A DNA stretch of 44,952 nt, taken from the NCBI GenBank assembly GCA_030666795.1, contig DAOUXC010000002.1:1-44952 (forward strand). The letters are read 5' to 3'. The notes under the pieces were generated by a model that was not told where the DNA came from, searched no databases, and was given only the letters and a program-made list of their open reading frames with translations. The translations under genes were made by a program, and so were the position numbers. Below are positions 17,438 through 27,412 of this stretch, one piece after another (the first letter of the stretch is position 1; every line of letters begins with the position of its first letter). The stretch comes from Desulfobacteraceae bacterium (GTDB lineage: Bacteria; Desulfobacterota; DSM-4660; Desulfatiglandales; Desulfatiglandaceae).

Positions 17438-17835
17438 AACCTCTTCTTGTGTGAAAAGTCAAGTTGAGTGTACTTGCCAATAAGATGTCGCCTCAACCCC
17501 CCAAATTATTCATGCTTTTGTTTTGTAACATTAAATAAAGGAAAATTCAAGCTTACCCCAAATCATCATTCAAAGCAGTACATAACTTGGACTGTTTCTT
17601 CTAAAAAATCCTCTGAAACGTATAGCTTATCGTATCCTTAAATTTTGAGACACCAGATTTTGTTACGCTTACCACCAGAATACACAAAAATCTCAGAAAT
17701 TCAGTTTAATAGCAAAATATATATGCTTGAGATTCTAATTCTCTAAGCACAACATATGGGCGTTTTCAAAAAAGAGGTAGGGCCATTACTGACCTTCCTC
17801 GGAGCTGACGGTTTAAGTAATTTCACATGAACGGA

Positions 17836-19980
17836 CTAGTCATATAGCAGTAGCAATGGTATCCATGGCATAGATCTTCTATTTATTACCATATCAATCG
17901 CATCTAGCAATGATTTTTTCGCAAAGGAATCCTGGTCGATACTCCATATCATCACTCCAGCCGCCTTATGAATTGCAAAAAGTGTTTTATTTTTAACGGT
18001 ATTTATTCCGTTGAAGTAATAGTCGCCCACTTTGTTAGTGTCTGGATCAAGAGCTGGGTTTTCCTCGATGATCTTGGCATAGGTTTTAAAGCTTGGAGGC
18101 GTTGTTTGATTGTTTCTGCCATAGAATGGGACACCTATAATAAGCTGTTCTTTTGGAAAGCATTTAGTTTTACTCCAATAGTTAAAGGCCTCAACCGCAT
18201 ACGTGCAGGGAGAATGATTGTCAGCAGTTTTGTCGTAGGCCATGATATTGATGAAGTCTACATAGCTGGAAACGCCAGAATTCACCCACTGACCATAGTA
18301 TTTGTCTGGGGGTACTGCGGCAGTAAGCAATTTTACTTTATTGTCATTGAATTTGGTAGGATCTTGCGTGGTGATATGTAGCTCTTTCATCAATTTTTCA
18401 AAGTTATTAGACTGATCACTGGAATCTGGATATTCCCAATCAATATCCACACCGTCCAGTCCATATGTATTTATAAAATCGACTAGATTATTGGCAAAAG
18501 CCACTCGGTAGGCGGTTTCTCCTGAAAGATCCACAAAACGAGTGTCGTTTCCTCCTCCATCACCGATAAACCATCCCCCTACGGCAATAAGAACCTTGAC
18601 ACCCTTATTTTTAGCTTTAACTGCAAGATTGGTTAGCTTTTCTTCCTCTGTAGAATTCAAAGCGTTTATGAAATTAGGGGCGCTGACATAATCAAAAATG
18701 TTATCTGAATCACCTGATTTCAATTGGCATGTCTGGTTATACAACTCGATGATGAGATCACTATCGCCTAAAGCCGAACCATCAATTGTGGTTCCTTTTT
18801 TAATTCCATTCAGAAATGCCTCATAGTCCTTGCCGGTTTTAACGATTTTGATAGTATTATATGTCCCGAGATAAGGCGTGCTGCTCTCAATGTGCTGGTA
18901 ATCGTAAGCTCCATCTTCAAATATACCAAACTCAACATATTCTTCATCATCAGTATTAAACCCAAATCTGACTATGTTGCTGCTGTCTTTCTTTACACAG
19001 AGATAGACTCCCCCGTATCCATCCGGTTTGACTCTGGTTTCAAAAATTAAATTTTCTCCTGAAAACTTTTTTTTGGAATCAAGGACTGCACAGTCACAGT
19101 CATTTGCGGGCTTATGTACGTTCACATGAAGTGTGGTTCCGGATTCAGTGATTGTTCCATCATTGTGATAGATAGTCCATTTGTCAGCATAAGTCTCATC
19201 ATCGAAGTCATCCCTCAAAGTATTATCTGTAGTCCATTCAAGTCCTCCGTTTGATGTAGGATACAGAAAGGAATAATTGATATGGGTCAGTTTGTCATAC
19301 TTAATCTTGGATAGATCCTCCCACCTTGGAAAATAACCCACAACTTTAGGTGAAATAGGGCAGCTATAGCCTGGCCCGGCCTGCAATATCGTATGTGTCT
19401 CACACTCGATAAATATCTTTCCTTCACGCGGGGCCTCGCTGGAGTTTAATGTGACCGTATACGCAACAGGCTCATTACCAGTGTGGTAGCCGTCACTTCC
19501 TGATGTTATAGTAATCCAGTCAGCATTATCTGTAGCATACCAGACATAGTTAGGTTCGGAAACTTCCACGTCAAATTTGCCACTGCCTCCGGATTCCTTA
19601 AAGAATGCAAAGCAATCAATAGGGTAGACACAGCTTGGCCAGGACTGCAATATCGTATGTGTCTCACTCCCAATAAATATCTTTCCTTCACGTTGGATCC
19701 CGCTGGGATTAGATGCGACTATGTACTCAACAGGCTCATTACCGTAGTGGTAAACACCATTTCCTGATGTTATAGTAATCCAGTCAGCATTATCTGTAGC
19801 ATACCAAACACAATTAGGTTCGGAAACTTCCACATCAAATTTGCCAGTGCTTTCAGATTTTTCAAAACATGCAAAACGATCTATAATAGTAACAGTACAG
19901 CCAGCAAAGACAGGAGAGCTTAATGTTATCCCAAGTAAACCTATAATGAAAAAAGTTAGAATCCATCTAAATCTTTTCAT
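17836..19980 (-). CDS. Exported GH18-family (chitinase-like) protein with two BACON-like repeats and a nested beta-sandwich domain
   Basis: GH18 motif 'DGVDIDWEYPDS', 'KVVGYFPRW', 'KVLIAVGGW'; two ~88-aa repeats 'GKFDVEVSEPNxVWYATDNADWITITSG'; start at MKRFRW (19980). Confidence 0.88.
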   Translation of the reverse strand: MKRFRWILTFFIIGLLGITLSSPVFAGCTVTIIDRFACFEKSESTGKFDVEVSEPNCVWYATDNADWITITSGNGVYHYGNEPVEYIVASNPSGIQREGKIFIGSETHTILQSWPSCVYPIDCFAFFKESGGSGKFDVEVSEPNYVWYATDNADWITITSGSDGYHTGNEPVAYTVTLNSSEAPREGKIFIECETHTILQAGPGYSCPISPKVVGYFPRWEDLSKIKYDKLTHINYSFLYPTSNGGLEWTTDNTLRDDFDDETYADKWTIYHNDGTITESGTTLHVNVHKPANDCDCAVLDSKKKFSGENLIFETRVKPDGYGGVYLCVKKDSSNIVRFGFNTDDEEYVEFGIFEDGAYDYQHIESSTPYLGTYNTIKIVKTGKDYEAFLNGIKKGTTIDGSALGDSDLIIELYNQTCQLKSGDSDNIFDYVSAPNFINALNSTEEEKLTNLAVKAKNKGVKVLIAVGGWFIGDGGGNDTRFVDLSGETAYRVAFANNLVDFINTYGLDGVDIDWEYPDSSDQSNNFEKLMKELHITTQDPTKFNDNKVKLLTAAVPPDKYYGQWVNSGVSSYVDFINIMAYDKTADNHSPCTYAVEAFNYWSKTKCFPKEQLIIGVPFYGRNNQTTPPSFKTYAKIIEENPALDPDTNKVGDYYFNGINTVKNKTLFAIHKAAGVMIWSIDQDSFAKKSLLDAIDMVINRRSMPWIPLLLLYD
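19372..19899 (-). repeat. 264-bp tandem duplication encoding two BACON-like domains
   Basis: TGATGTTATAGTAATCCAGTCAGCATTATCTGTAGCATACCA at 19501 and again at 19765 (period 264). Confidence 0.85.
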
Positions 19981-20084
19981 AAAGCAACTCCTTTGATTAG
20001 CAATCATTTTTGCGCTAAGTAAAAAGCCATAACCTATTAAACAAATTATTTTCAAAATGGTTTAAGACTAATGGCTGTCACCCC

Positions 20085-20137
20085 ATTACAACTGCCATCA
20101 TAATACTTGAAAATCACCCGATTCAAATATACCCAAA
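20085..20137. repeat. Dispersed degenerate intergenic repeat, copy E
   Basis: ATTACAACTGCCATCATAATACTTGAAAATCACCCGATTCAAATATACCCAAA; 34/40 leading identities to 32118-32171. Confidence 0.6.
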
Positions 20138-20352
20138 CTATTCGTGAACGCCAATTTCGTCAAATCCTATTATCGTAATATCTTTCTGGATTTGGTGAGA
20201 CAATAGGCTATTCACAGTTTTTTAATGATAGACTCAACAAAAATCATAGTGTTATTATTTGAATGAGTTGCGTTTTGTCTGTTTTTCTTCAGCCGGGAAA
20301 ATACCCCCTTTTTTGTACCGCAAGTAAGGCTGGTCATTTCGAATCGCTGGTG

Positions 20353-20946
20353 TCATGCCTGTGGCCTGATATTCTCTCTCAAGCTCCTGTAAAAAAATCG
20401 GAACTTTTCAGATTGAATCCCCGCATACTCCATTCCCGAAAACGGCACCCTTGGATGCGAGCGAAGATATCGCTTTCTTTTTGCTAATGTCTTTTTTCTG
20501 AAGGGTATTGTGGGCTTATCTTCAACCCATTTCACTTCATCGGCCAGCGGGTGGTCTCGTTTGAAATGTTCACCAAGATCCTGCAAGTACAAAATGGAAT
20601 AACACTCCTTGAATATGCAGATCGTTGGGGGCGGTATACTCCTGATAATATTCAAACCCTTGCCCTGTATTTTAAATTCGCCTTCCTGATTAGTGAGCGT
20701 TTCAAAATAGTCATAATATTTTCTCTTAGGTTCAATAGAGAATCGGACAGATTCGATAAACCAGACGGCTGAAACTACGACACCTTCAATGGGCTTCCGC
20801 GTATCAAAATCTACTATTTTTCCGCAAATATTACGGTCATATCGAAAATATTCAGAACCAAAGGAAGCATGGTTCGGTGTTACAAAAAACAGGATGAGAC
20901 ACGCTATAATGGTAAAATATTTGATATATTTGCTTCTAAATGACAT
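20353..20946 (-). CDS. Exported protein with carboxypeptidase-regulatory-like domain
   Basis: Signal peptide; 'ICGKIVDFDTRKPIEGVVVSAVWF...TLTNQEGEFKIQG'. Confidence 0.6.
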   Translation of the reverse strand: MSFRSKYIKYFTIIACLILFFVTPNHASFGSEYFRYDRNICGKIVDFDTRKPIEGVVVSAVWFIESVRFSIEPKRKYYDYFETLTNQEGEFKIQGKGLNIIRSIPPPTICIFKECYSILYLQDLGEHFKRDHPLADEVKWVEDKPTIPFRKKTLAKRKRYLRSHPRVPFSGMEYAGIQSEKFRFFYRSLRENIRPQA

Positions 20947-21002
20947 TTTAGAATCATCCCTCTTTATAGCGATACTTGATCATAGCGGCAATATCTAGAA
21001 CC

Positions 21003-21072
21003 AACAGCTTTCTATTTGTTTTGGTATTCATCAAAAAATAGAATCACAAATATTCCATGTTTGGATAATGAT
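21003..21072. repeat. Dispersed degenerate intergenic repeat, copy B
   Basis: AACAGCTTTCTATTTGTTTTGGTATTCATCAAAA...CCATGTTTGGATAATGAT, aligned to copy A. Confidence 0.6.
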
Positions 21073-21204
21073 ACTTGAATCCCATCGCAATGGGACTTTC
21101 ATTAAAAATTCTGTTAGGACGAATCATGTGAATTTTAGAAATTTAAGTACAACCCGCTATCATGAACCCGGAAAAAGAAAAGAACACTGCAAAACGGTTC
21201 CGAT

Positions 21205-23094
21205 TCACTTCAACCCCGCCTTGCGCAGTGCATCAATCAATCGCTCCCTGTCCGGCTGATTTTTGAATGGTCTACGCTTCGCAAACCGCTCTACAGAAAA
21301 GTCAGGGTCGATCCTGAGCACTTCTTTGGCCGCTGCCCGGGCATTCTCCTCCTGACCGGAAGATATATACGTGGCGGTGAGAAAAGCCATGGGAAGAATA
21401 GAATCGGGAGCTTGATCAATGGCCTTCCTGAACATCGAAATCGCTTTCTCATTTTGCCCCGACATCCAATAGGCCAGACCCAGAGCATACAAAAAATTAC
21501 CTTGAGGCTTAGGGTTTAGCCGGATGGCCTTTTTGAGATACTCGATCCCTTTGTCAGGCCACTCAGACCAAGTGAATGCTAGCCCTAGCAGCCAATAGCC
21601 ATGAGAGCTGTTGGGATTTAGATCAATCGTCTTCTTGGAAAAGGTGATAGACTTTTCATGCTCCCCTCTCAGTAAAGCTATGAAGGCCAATGATATGTAA
21701 TTACCTGTATACGAGTCGTCAAGGGCAATGCCTTTTTTTGCCGATTGAGTGGCCTTGGCTAATGAAATGACAGGGTGCTTGCTTGCACTATACACCAAAT
21801 CGCACACATGGGATGTAGCGATTATCGAGTAAGGTAGAGGATGCTGTGGAGCCAGGGCTATGGCTTGTTCAGCCTCCTTTCGGGCCATGATATTCGCCTC
21901 CTTGTTACCAGCATAAACATACTCCAATGCCTTCATCATTTTCATAAAGGCCTCGAGGCTGCAAGGGTACCTATCCACTTCCTGGACCACCATCCCATCC
22001 GTCAGTTTGAGTCGAAGACCTTTTATGATCTTTATGGTAATCTCGTCCTGGACTGCAAATATCTCTTTCAGGTCCCGATCATAATGCTCGGCCCACACAT
22101 GTCGGCCGGTCTTGGCATCAATAAGCTGGGCCGTCATTCTCAAACGGTTAATTGATTTCTGGACGCTCCCTTCCACCACGTATTGAACCCCTAACTCTTT
22201 GGCGACCTCCTGAACCTTGACCGCCTTGCCTTTATAGGAAAAAGTCGAGTTCCGGGCGATCACAAAAAGCTGTGGAACACTGGAAAGACCTGTGATGATG
22301 TTTTCAGTCAGGCCGTCACTGAAATATTCCTGATCAGGATCACCGGTCATGTTGACAAAGGGGAGTACGGCAATAGAAGGTCCTTCAGGCAGCTTCAGTT
22401 CCCTCTTTTCCTCCGCTAATCTCTCTACATCAGGCAAGCGAAAATAAATATTCCATATCACACCGGCTGCTACTGCCAGGATGAGGATGAATACCCCCGT
22501 AAAAATGGCCGCCCAATGCCATTTCCTCAACCCCCGCTTCTCTCCGATGACCTTTCCCGCCGCTTCAGGATCGACCAGGGTCTTATAAACCCGTATTGGT
22601 TTTTCAATATTCTTGACCTTTTGCTCTCCTAAAAACTCATAGCCAATAGGGATTTTTTTACCAATCTGGTCAAAAGCGGTTCCGGAAATACAGATCCCTC
22701 CACTCTCGGCCAAGCTCTCCAACCTGGCGGCAATATTGAGACCATCTCCGTAGATGGTCTCTCCCTCTTCGATGACATCGCCAAGGTTGATCCCGATTCT
22801 GAACTCCATCTGTCGGGATTGGGGAAGTTCGGCGTTCCTCACCCTCAAGTCCTTTTGAATTTCAACGGCACACTGGATGGCATCCACGACACTGGGAAAT
22901 TCAGCCAGCACATTGTCCCCTTTGGCATCCACGACCCTGCCTTGATACTTCTGAATAAGGTCCGTCATGACCTTTCGGTATAAAGTGATTGTCTCCACAG
23001 TGGCCCGTTCATCATCGCCCATTAGACGACTATAGCCTGCTACGTCCGCACTGAAAATCGCAGTCAGTTTCCGCTTGGTATGTTCCTCCACCAC
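21205..23094 (-). CDS. Class III nucleotidyl cyclase domain + TM + TolB-like + TPR protein
   Basis: 'RKLTAIFSADVAGYSRLMGDDE', 'RVVDAKGDNVLAEF', 'YGDGLNIAARLE'; 'SIAVLPFVNMTGDPDQEYFSDGLTENI'; C-terminal TPRs; GTG start after GGGAGGTGA. Confidence 0.92.
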   Translation of the reverse strand: MVEEHTKRKLTAIFSADVAGYSRLMGDDERATVETITLYRKVMTDLIQKYQGRVVDAKGDNVLAEFPSVVDAIQCAVEIQKDLRVRNAELPQSRQMEFRIGINLGDVIEEGETIYGDGLNIAARLESLAESGGICISGTAFDQIGKKIPIGYEFLGEQKVKNIEKPIRVYKTLVDPEAAGKVIGEKRGLRKWHWAAIFTGVFILILAVAAGVIWNIYFRLPDVERLAEEKRELKLPEGPSIAVLPFVNMTGDPDQEYFSDGLTENIITGLSSVPQLFVIARNSTFSYKGKAVKVQEVAKELGVQYVVEGSVQKSINRLRMTAQLIDAKTGRHVWAEHYDRDLKEIFAVQDEITIKIIKGLRLKLTDGMVVQEVDRYPCSLEAFMKMMKALEYVYAGNKEANIMARKEAEQAIALAPQHPLPYSIIATSHVCDLVYSASKHPVISLAKATQSAKKGIALDDSYTGNYISLAFIALLRGEHEKSITFSKKTIDLNPNSSHGYWLLGLAFTWSEWPDKGIEYLKKAIRLNPKPQGNFLYALGLAYWMSGQNEKAISMFRKAIDQAPDSILPMAFLTATYISSGQEENARAAAKEVLRIDPDFSVERFAKRRPFKNQPDRERLIDALRKAGLK

Positions 23095-23270
23095 AGAATC
23101 ACCTCCCTAATTAAAGGTGTTTTGACATTTAGCTTTCAACAGTTCTAAACAAGTACCGTAGCAATCTCATCCTTTGCTTCTCCTTCTTTAAGCCGTAACT
23201 CTTCCTCCTTTCAAATTACTCATACAAAAGGTATTAGTATCTTTTTTATTATGTCTTCGATTCAAACATT

Positions 23271-23330
23271 GGATAATGATCCTTAAAATTCGATGCGTTC
23301 AAAGCAACTTATCGTATCCCGAATTCTCGC
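23271..23330. repeat. Dispersed degenerate intergenic repeat, copy C
   Basis: GGATAATGATCCTTAAAATTCGATGCGTTCAAAGCAACTTATCGTATCCCGAATTCTCG, aligned to 16851-16910. Confidence 0.55.
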
Positions 23331-23695
23331 TGCATGGATTAGTGATATGATTCCAATGAAATACTTGAAAATGGCGTCCTAACTTTATCTAACGCATCAA
23401 AATATCATGGGATTCAGTATACCTTGTGGTAGTCAAAATCCAAGTTGAGCAAGGTGATTTACGTACAGGGGTGACTATTGTTGAATTTATAGGACGTGAT
23501 GCGAAGAGCAAATTTTGCAAAAATCATAACACTCAAAGGATTTAATGATACCAAATCAAGACATAACTCTTCTGAGGTAGTCCGAGAGTAATTATTTCAA
23601 CTTTTGAGAACAATCTTTAGTCAGCATTATAGCAGAGGTCGTTACTCTTAATCGGTCATTGTGAAGCACTATGTATAGAACAAAGCTGCCAGGAT

Positions 23696-26600
23696 CTACA
23701 GCGCCGTCAGAAGCTCCTGCGCCTTGTCGAGCCAATAATCCATCCCCATCTCCCGGAACAACCCTTCGGCCTTCCTGAGGTTTTCAATGGCCTTTTCCTT
23801 TTCACCCGCGTTCAGATAGAGCGGGCCCAAGCCCAGGTATCCTATAGAATACATTGCTTTCATCCTTAATTCCTTGAGAATTTCGATCCCTTTGAGGAAA
23901 CACGCCTCGGCCTTATGGATTTGAAGAGGCTCAGCTTTCCCCAGTATCGACCCAAGCACTAGCCGGGACCACCCTTCCATATGTTTTTCGTTGTTCTTTT
24001 GAGACAACCTCAGCGCTTCTTCCGCAAGGCTTAGGGCATTTTTCAGATCACCCAGGTCCAGGTAAATCCGACCTAACTGACAATGAGCCATGGACAAATA
24101 CATCTTAACCCCACTCTCACGGTGAATTTTGAGGCCCTTTTCCGCATGCCTTTTGCCGTTCTCTGGATCTCCAAGCATAGCGTAAACGAGTCCCAATGCG
24201 CTCCAACACAGGGCGGAGACCACAGCAAAACCCCCCTTTTCGCTGTAATGGATCCCTTTTTCAAAATGCTTTTTCGCAGGTTCCCAGTCCCCTTTGGAAA
24301 AACAAAAGTGGCCGTATTGCATTTCAATAAATCCCAAAGCGATCGGGTTATTCCTTTCAGACGCATTACGAAGGCCCTTTTCCAGAAAAACCTTTCCTTC
24401 ACCAAAGTCACCAAAGTAACCCATACTTGAACCGCAATAGGCGCAGAGCATTGCATATGGCGTCTGTGGCATGGAAAAAAATCTGTTTTCCATGCCCGCC
24501 TTTTCAATCAGATCAATAACAACCGGTGCCACATCGACGATTTTGTGATACTCCCCTTTCGGCAAGTATGAAACACAAAGACCGGATGCAAGCGGCGCCA
24601 TCAATTCCAGGTCATGGTTCTTTCGTGCCGCCTTAAAGGCATCCTCTGAATACTTTATCCCCATTTGAGGATCTCCCCGATGTGAATAATACATGCCCAT
24701 CGCGTTGTAGAATTTGGCGAGGCGTCTCTCATCCCCTAACGCTTTTGAAAGCCGCTCCACTTCCTGAAACAACCCCAGGAATTCTTCGGGGAAACCCAAC
24801 AATCCCCAAGGATGTCCCATTAAATCGAGAACCTCCAACTTCTTCTTTTTGTTCTCCTCGGTCTCAGCCAATTTGTTAAGCAGGTCCATGGCGCTTTTGT
24901 AGAATGCAATGGCCTCCTTGTGTGAATAATTTGCCTCTGCCTTTTCTCCGGATAACCTGGAATAGTGGATGCCCTTTTCATGGTTGCCGCTCCTGGAATA
25001 GTGATAGGCCAGCATTTCGTAGAACTCTTCCAACCGCTCGGCATAAAGTTCTTCAATGGCTCGGCCTATTTTCTCATGGATCTCCTTTCTTCTCTTCAAG
25101 AGCAGGCTGTTGTAGGCCACCTCCTGGGTGAGGGCATGCTTGAAGATGTACTCCAGCTCCGGGAACAGGTTCTTCTCATAGATGAACTCCAGTCCTTGAA
25201 GGTTGAGAAGATAGGATTTGAGTTCCTCGCGCATGCCGGTGATGGTCTCAAGAATGCGAAAGGCAAAGTCCCTGCCGATGACGGACGCCACCTGCATGGT
25301 CCGCTTGAGATTGTCTTCCAGCCGGTCCAGCCGGGCAGAGATGATCCCCTGGATGGTGTCCGGGATCTGCAGGTCAGAGGCCTTCCCGCTCAAGACATAC
25401 TGCTCGTCTTTCCTCTCGATGGTTCCGTTTTCGAGCAGGGTGTGGGTGAACTCTTCCATAAACAGGGGGTTGCCTGCCGCACGATTAAGGATCAACTGCC
25501 TCAGTTCCGGGGCCGCTTCCCCCTCCTCCAGGATAGCCTTAACCAGTTCACTGCTTGAGTTTGTACCCAGTTGATCCAGGCCGACCTTGGTGTAATAGGA
25601 CTTGCTCCCCCAGGGATGGGTGTATTCGGGACGATAGAGAAGCAGCAGCAGGATGGAGGTGTTGGGCAGCCACCCGATCATATAATTTAAGAACTCCTCC
25701 GAGGTCTTGTCTATCCAGTGGATGTCCTCGACAGTTAGAATCAACGGCCTTGCCTGGCTCCCTCGAACGAGTATGTCTCTTATGGCCTCAAAGGTTTTTT
25801 CCCTCTTCTTTTTCGGTTCGAGCTTGGTAAAATCTTCATCATTCACCTTGAGGGATAAAAGGTCCTGGAAGAAGGGGATAATAGACTTGAGCTTTTCATC
25901 AAGACCAAGGATTTTCTCCTCCATCTTTTTCTTGATAAGAAACTCCCTGTCTCCTTCCTTAATATCCAGATAGGACCTCAAGATATCCAACAAAGGCAAA
26001 TAGGGCATGGAACCGCCGTACTGGAGGCAGCGCCCTTCAAGATAGGTGTATTCACCCTGAGGCAGCATGTTCCTCATCTCAAGGAGCAGCCTGGACTTTC
26101 CCACCCCTGCCTCTCCTACAACACCCACCACCTGGCCCGTCCTGGATGTCACCTTGTCAAAGGCATCCAGAAGCGCTGCCATGGAGTTCTTTCGGCCCAC
26201 AAACCGGGTAAGCCCCTTGGCGATTGAGGCCCCTATCCGGGTCCCCACCTCACCCGCTTTGATCAGCTCAAAGGCTTCCTGCGGCTCCTTCTTGCCTTTC
26301 ACCTCCACTTTTCCCAGAGACTCAAACTCAAAGAAATCCCTGGCAAGCCTGTGGGTATTAACGGATGCCAGAACAGCGCCAGGCCTGGCCATGCCCTCCA
26401 TCCGTGACCCCAGATTGGTGGTGTCTCCCACCGCCGTGTAATCCATCCTCAGGTCGTCCCCGATCGCTCCCACGATCACCGGACCTGAGTTCAGCCCGAC
26501 ACGCATCTTGAACGCCACCCCTGTGTCCTTTTCTATTTTGGCACCATACGCCTCAACGGCTTTTTGAATGGACAGGGCGGCATAGCAGGCTCTTTGAGCA

Positions 26601-27061
26601 TGGTCTTCATGGGCCACGGGGGCGCCAAAAAGGGCCATGACGCCATCGCCGGTGAACTGGTTGATGCTGCCCTCATATTTGTGGATCTCATCCATAAGGA
26701 TTTTGAAAGCGCCGTCCATGATCTGGTGGACTTCCTCCGGGTCTAATTTCTCTGAGATGGATGTGTAGTTGGCCACGTCAGCAAAGAACACCGTCACCAG
26801 TTTCCGTTCCCCCTCAATGGAACCGCGGGTGGTGAGGATCTTATCGGCCAGGTGTTTGGGCGTGTAGGATTGGGGTTGATTAAGATCTATAGCCGGCGTG
26901 TCTGCGGGTTTCCGCAGGTCATGGCCGCATCCATTACAAAACCTACTCCCAGATGGATTCACCTTCCCGCATTCTGGGCAAGCAAGTTCCAGTTTATGGC
27001 CACATTCGTTGCAAAACATCGCGTCTTCGGGATTTTCATGGTGGCATTTTGGACATTTCAT
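23696..27061 (-). CDS. Double zinc ribbon + class III nucleotidyl cyclase + AAA ATPase + TPR protein
   Basis: 'CPKCHHENPEDAMFCNECGHKLELACPECGKVNPSGSRFCNGCG'; 'VFFADVANYTSISEKLDPEEVHQIMDGAF'; Walker A 'GEAGVGKSRLLLEM'; TPR tail. Confidence 0.93.
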   Translation of the reverse strand: MKCPKCHHENPEDAMFCNECGHKLELACPECGKVNPSGSRFCNGCGHDLRKPADTPAIDLNQPQSYTPKHLADKILTTRGSIEGERKLVTVFFADVANYTSISEKLDPEEVHQIMDGAFKILMDEIHKYEGSINQFTGDGVMALFGAPVAHEDHAQRACYAALSIQKAVEAYGAKIEKDTGVAFKMRVGLNSGPVIVGAIGDDLRMDYTAVGDTTNLGSRMEGMARPGAVLASVNTHRLARDFFEFESLGKVEVKGKKEPQEAFELIKAGEVGTRIGASIAKGLTRFVGRKNSMAALLDAFDKVTSRTGQVVGVVGEAGVGKSRLLLEMRNMLPQGEYTYLEGRCLQYGGSMPYLPLLDILRSYLDIKEGDREFLIKKKMEEKILGLDEKLKSIIPFFQDLLSLKVNDEDFTKLEPKKKREKTFEAIRDILVRGSQARPLILTVEDIHWIDKTSEEFLNYMIGWLPNTSILLLLLYRPEYTHPWGSKSYYTKVGLDQLGTNSSSELVKAILEEGEAAPELRQLILNRAAGNPLFMEEFTHTLLENGTIERKDEQYVLSGKASDLQIPDTIQGIISARLDRLEDNLKRTMQVASVIGRDFAFRILETITGMREELKSYLLNLQGLEFIYEKNLFPELEYIFKHALTQEVAYNSLLLKRRKEIHEKIGRAIEELYAERLEEFYEMLAYHYSRSGNHEKGIHYSRLSGEKAEANYSHKEAIAFYKSAMDLLNKLAETEENKKKKLEVLDLMGHPWGLLGFPEEFLGLFQEVERLSKALGDERRLAKFYNAMGMYYSHRGDPQMGIKYSEDAFKAARKNHDLELMAPLASGLCVSYLPKGEYHKIVDVAPVVIDLIEKAGMENRFFSMPQTPYAMLCAYCGSSMGYFGDFGEGKVFLEKGLRNASERNNPIALGFIEMQYGHFCFSKGDWEPAKKHFEKGIHYSEKGGFAVVSALCWSALGLVYAMLGDPENGKRHAEKGLKIHRESGVKMYLSMAHCQLGRIYLDLGDLKNALSLAEEALRLSQKNNEKHMEGWSRLVLGSILGKAEPLQIHKAEACFLKGIEILKELRMKAMYSIGYLGLGPLYLNAGEKEKAIENLRKAEGLFREMGMDYWLDKAQELLTAL

Positions 27062-27412
27062 TTTTGATGCCCTCCGGATCTAAAGAAAGGTTTCTTTGAG
27101 AGACAATAAGGATGGGCCTTTTCTTTTTGAGGATGGAGTATAATTGAGTGATGGATTGGTGTCAAATTGGTTCAGATTTCCATGTATTTGCATGCTTTTT
27201 AAGCATCATCAGGTTTTATGGATACTGTATAAAAGGAACCTCGACAAAAGAATAACATAAGGTTTTGCTTACTTATTGGTATCATTAAATTTTATGAACC
27301 TTAAAGTTCAACCAAAACCAATATCATGTCCCAGAGATGACATGACGGGGACTTCCGCAAATCAGTACCAGAAGCTTAAGACATATCATGAGGAGACATC
27401 CTATATTGTCCT

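Noticed and set aside
19372-19899. Tandem repeat considered as CRISPR or minisatellite
   Set aside because: It is coding, 264 bp long and in frame, encoding duplicated BACON-like domains.
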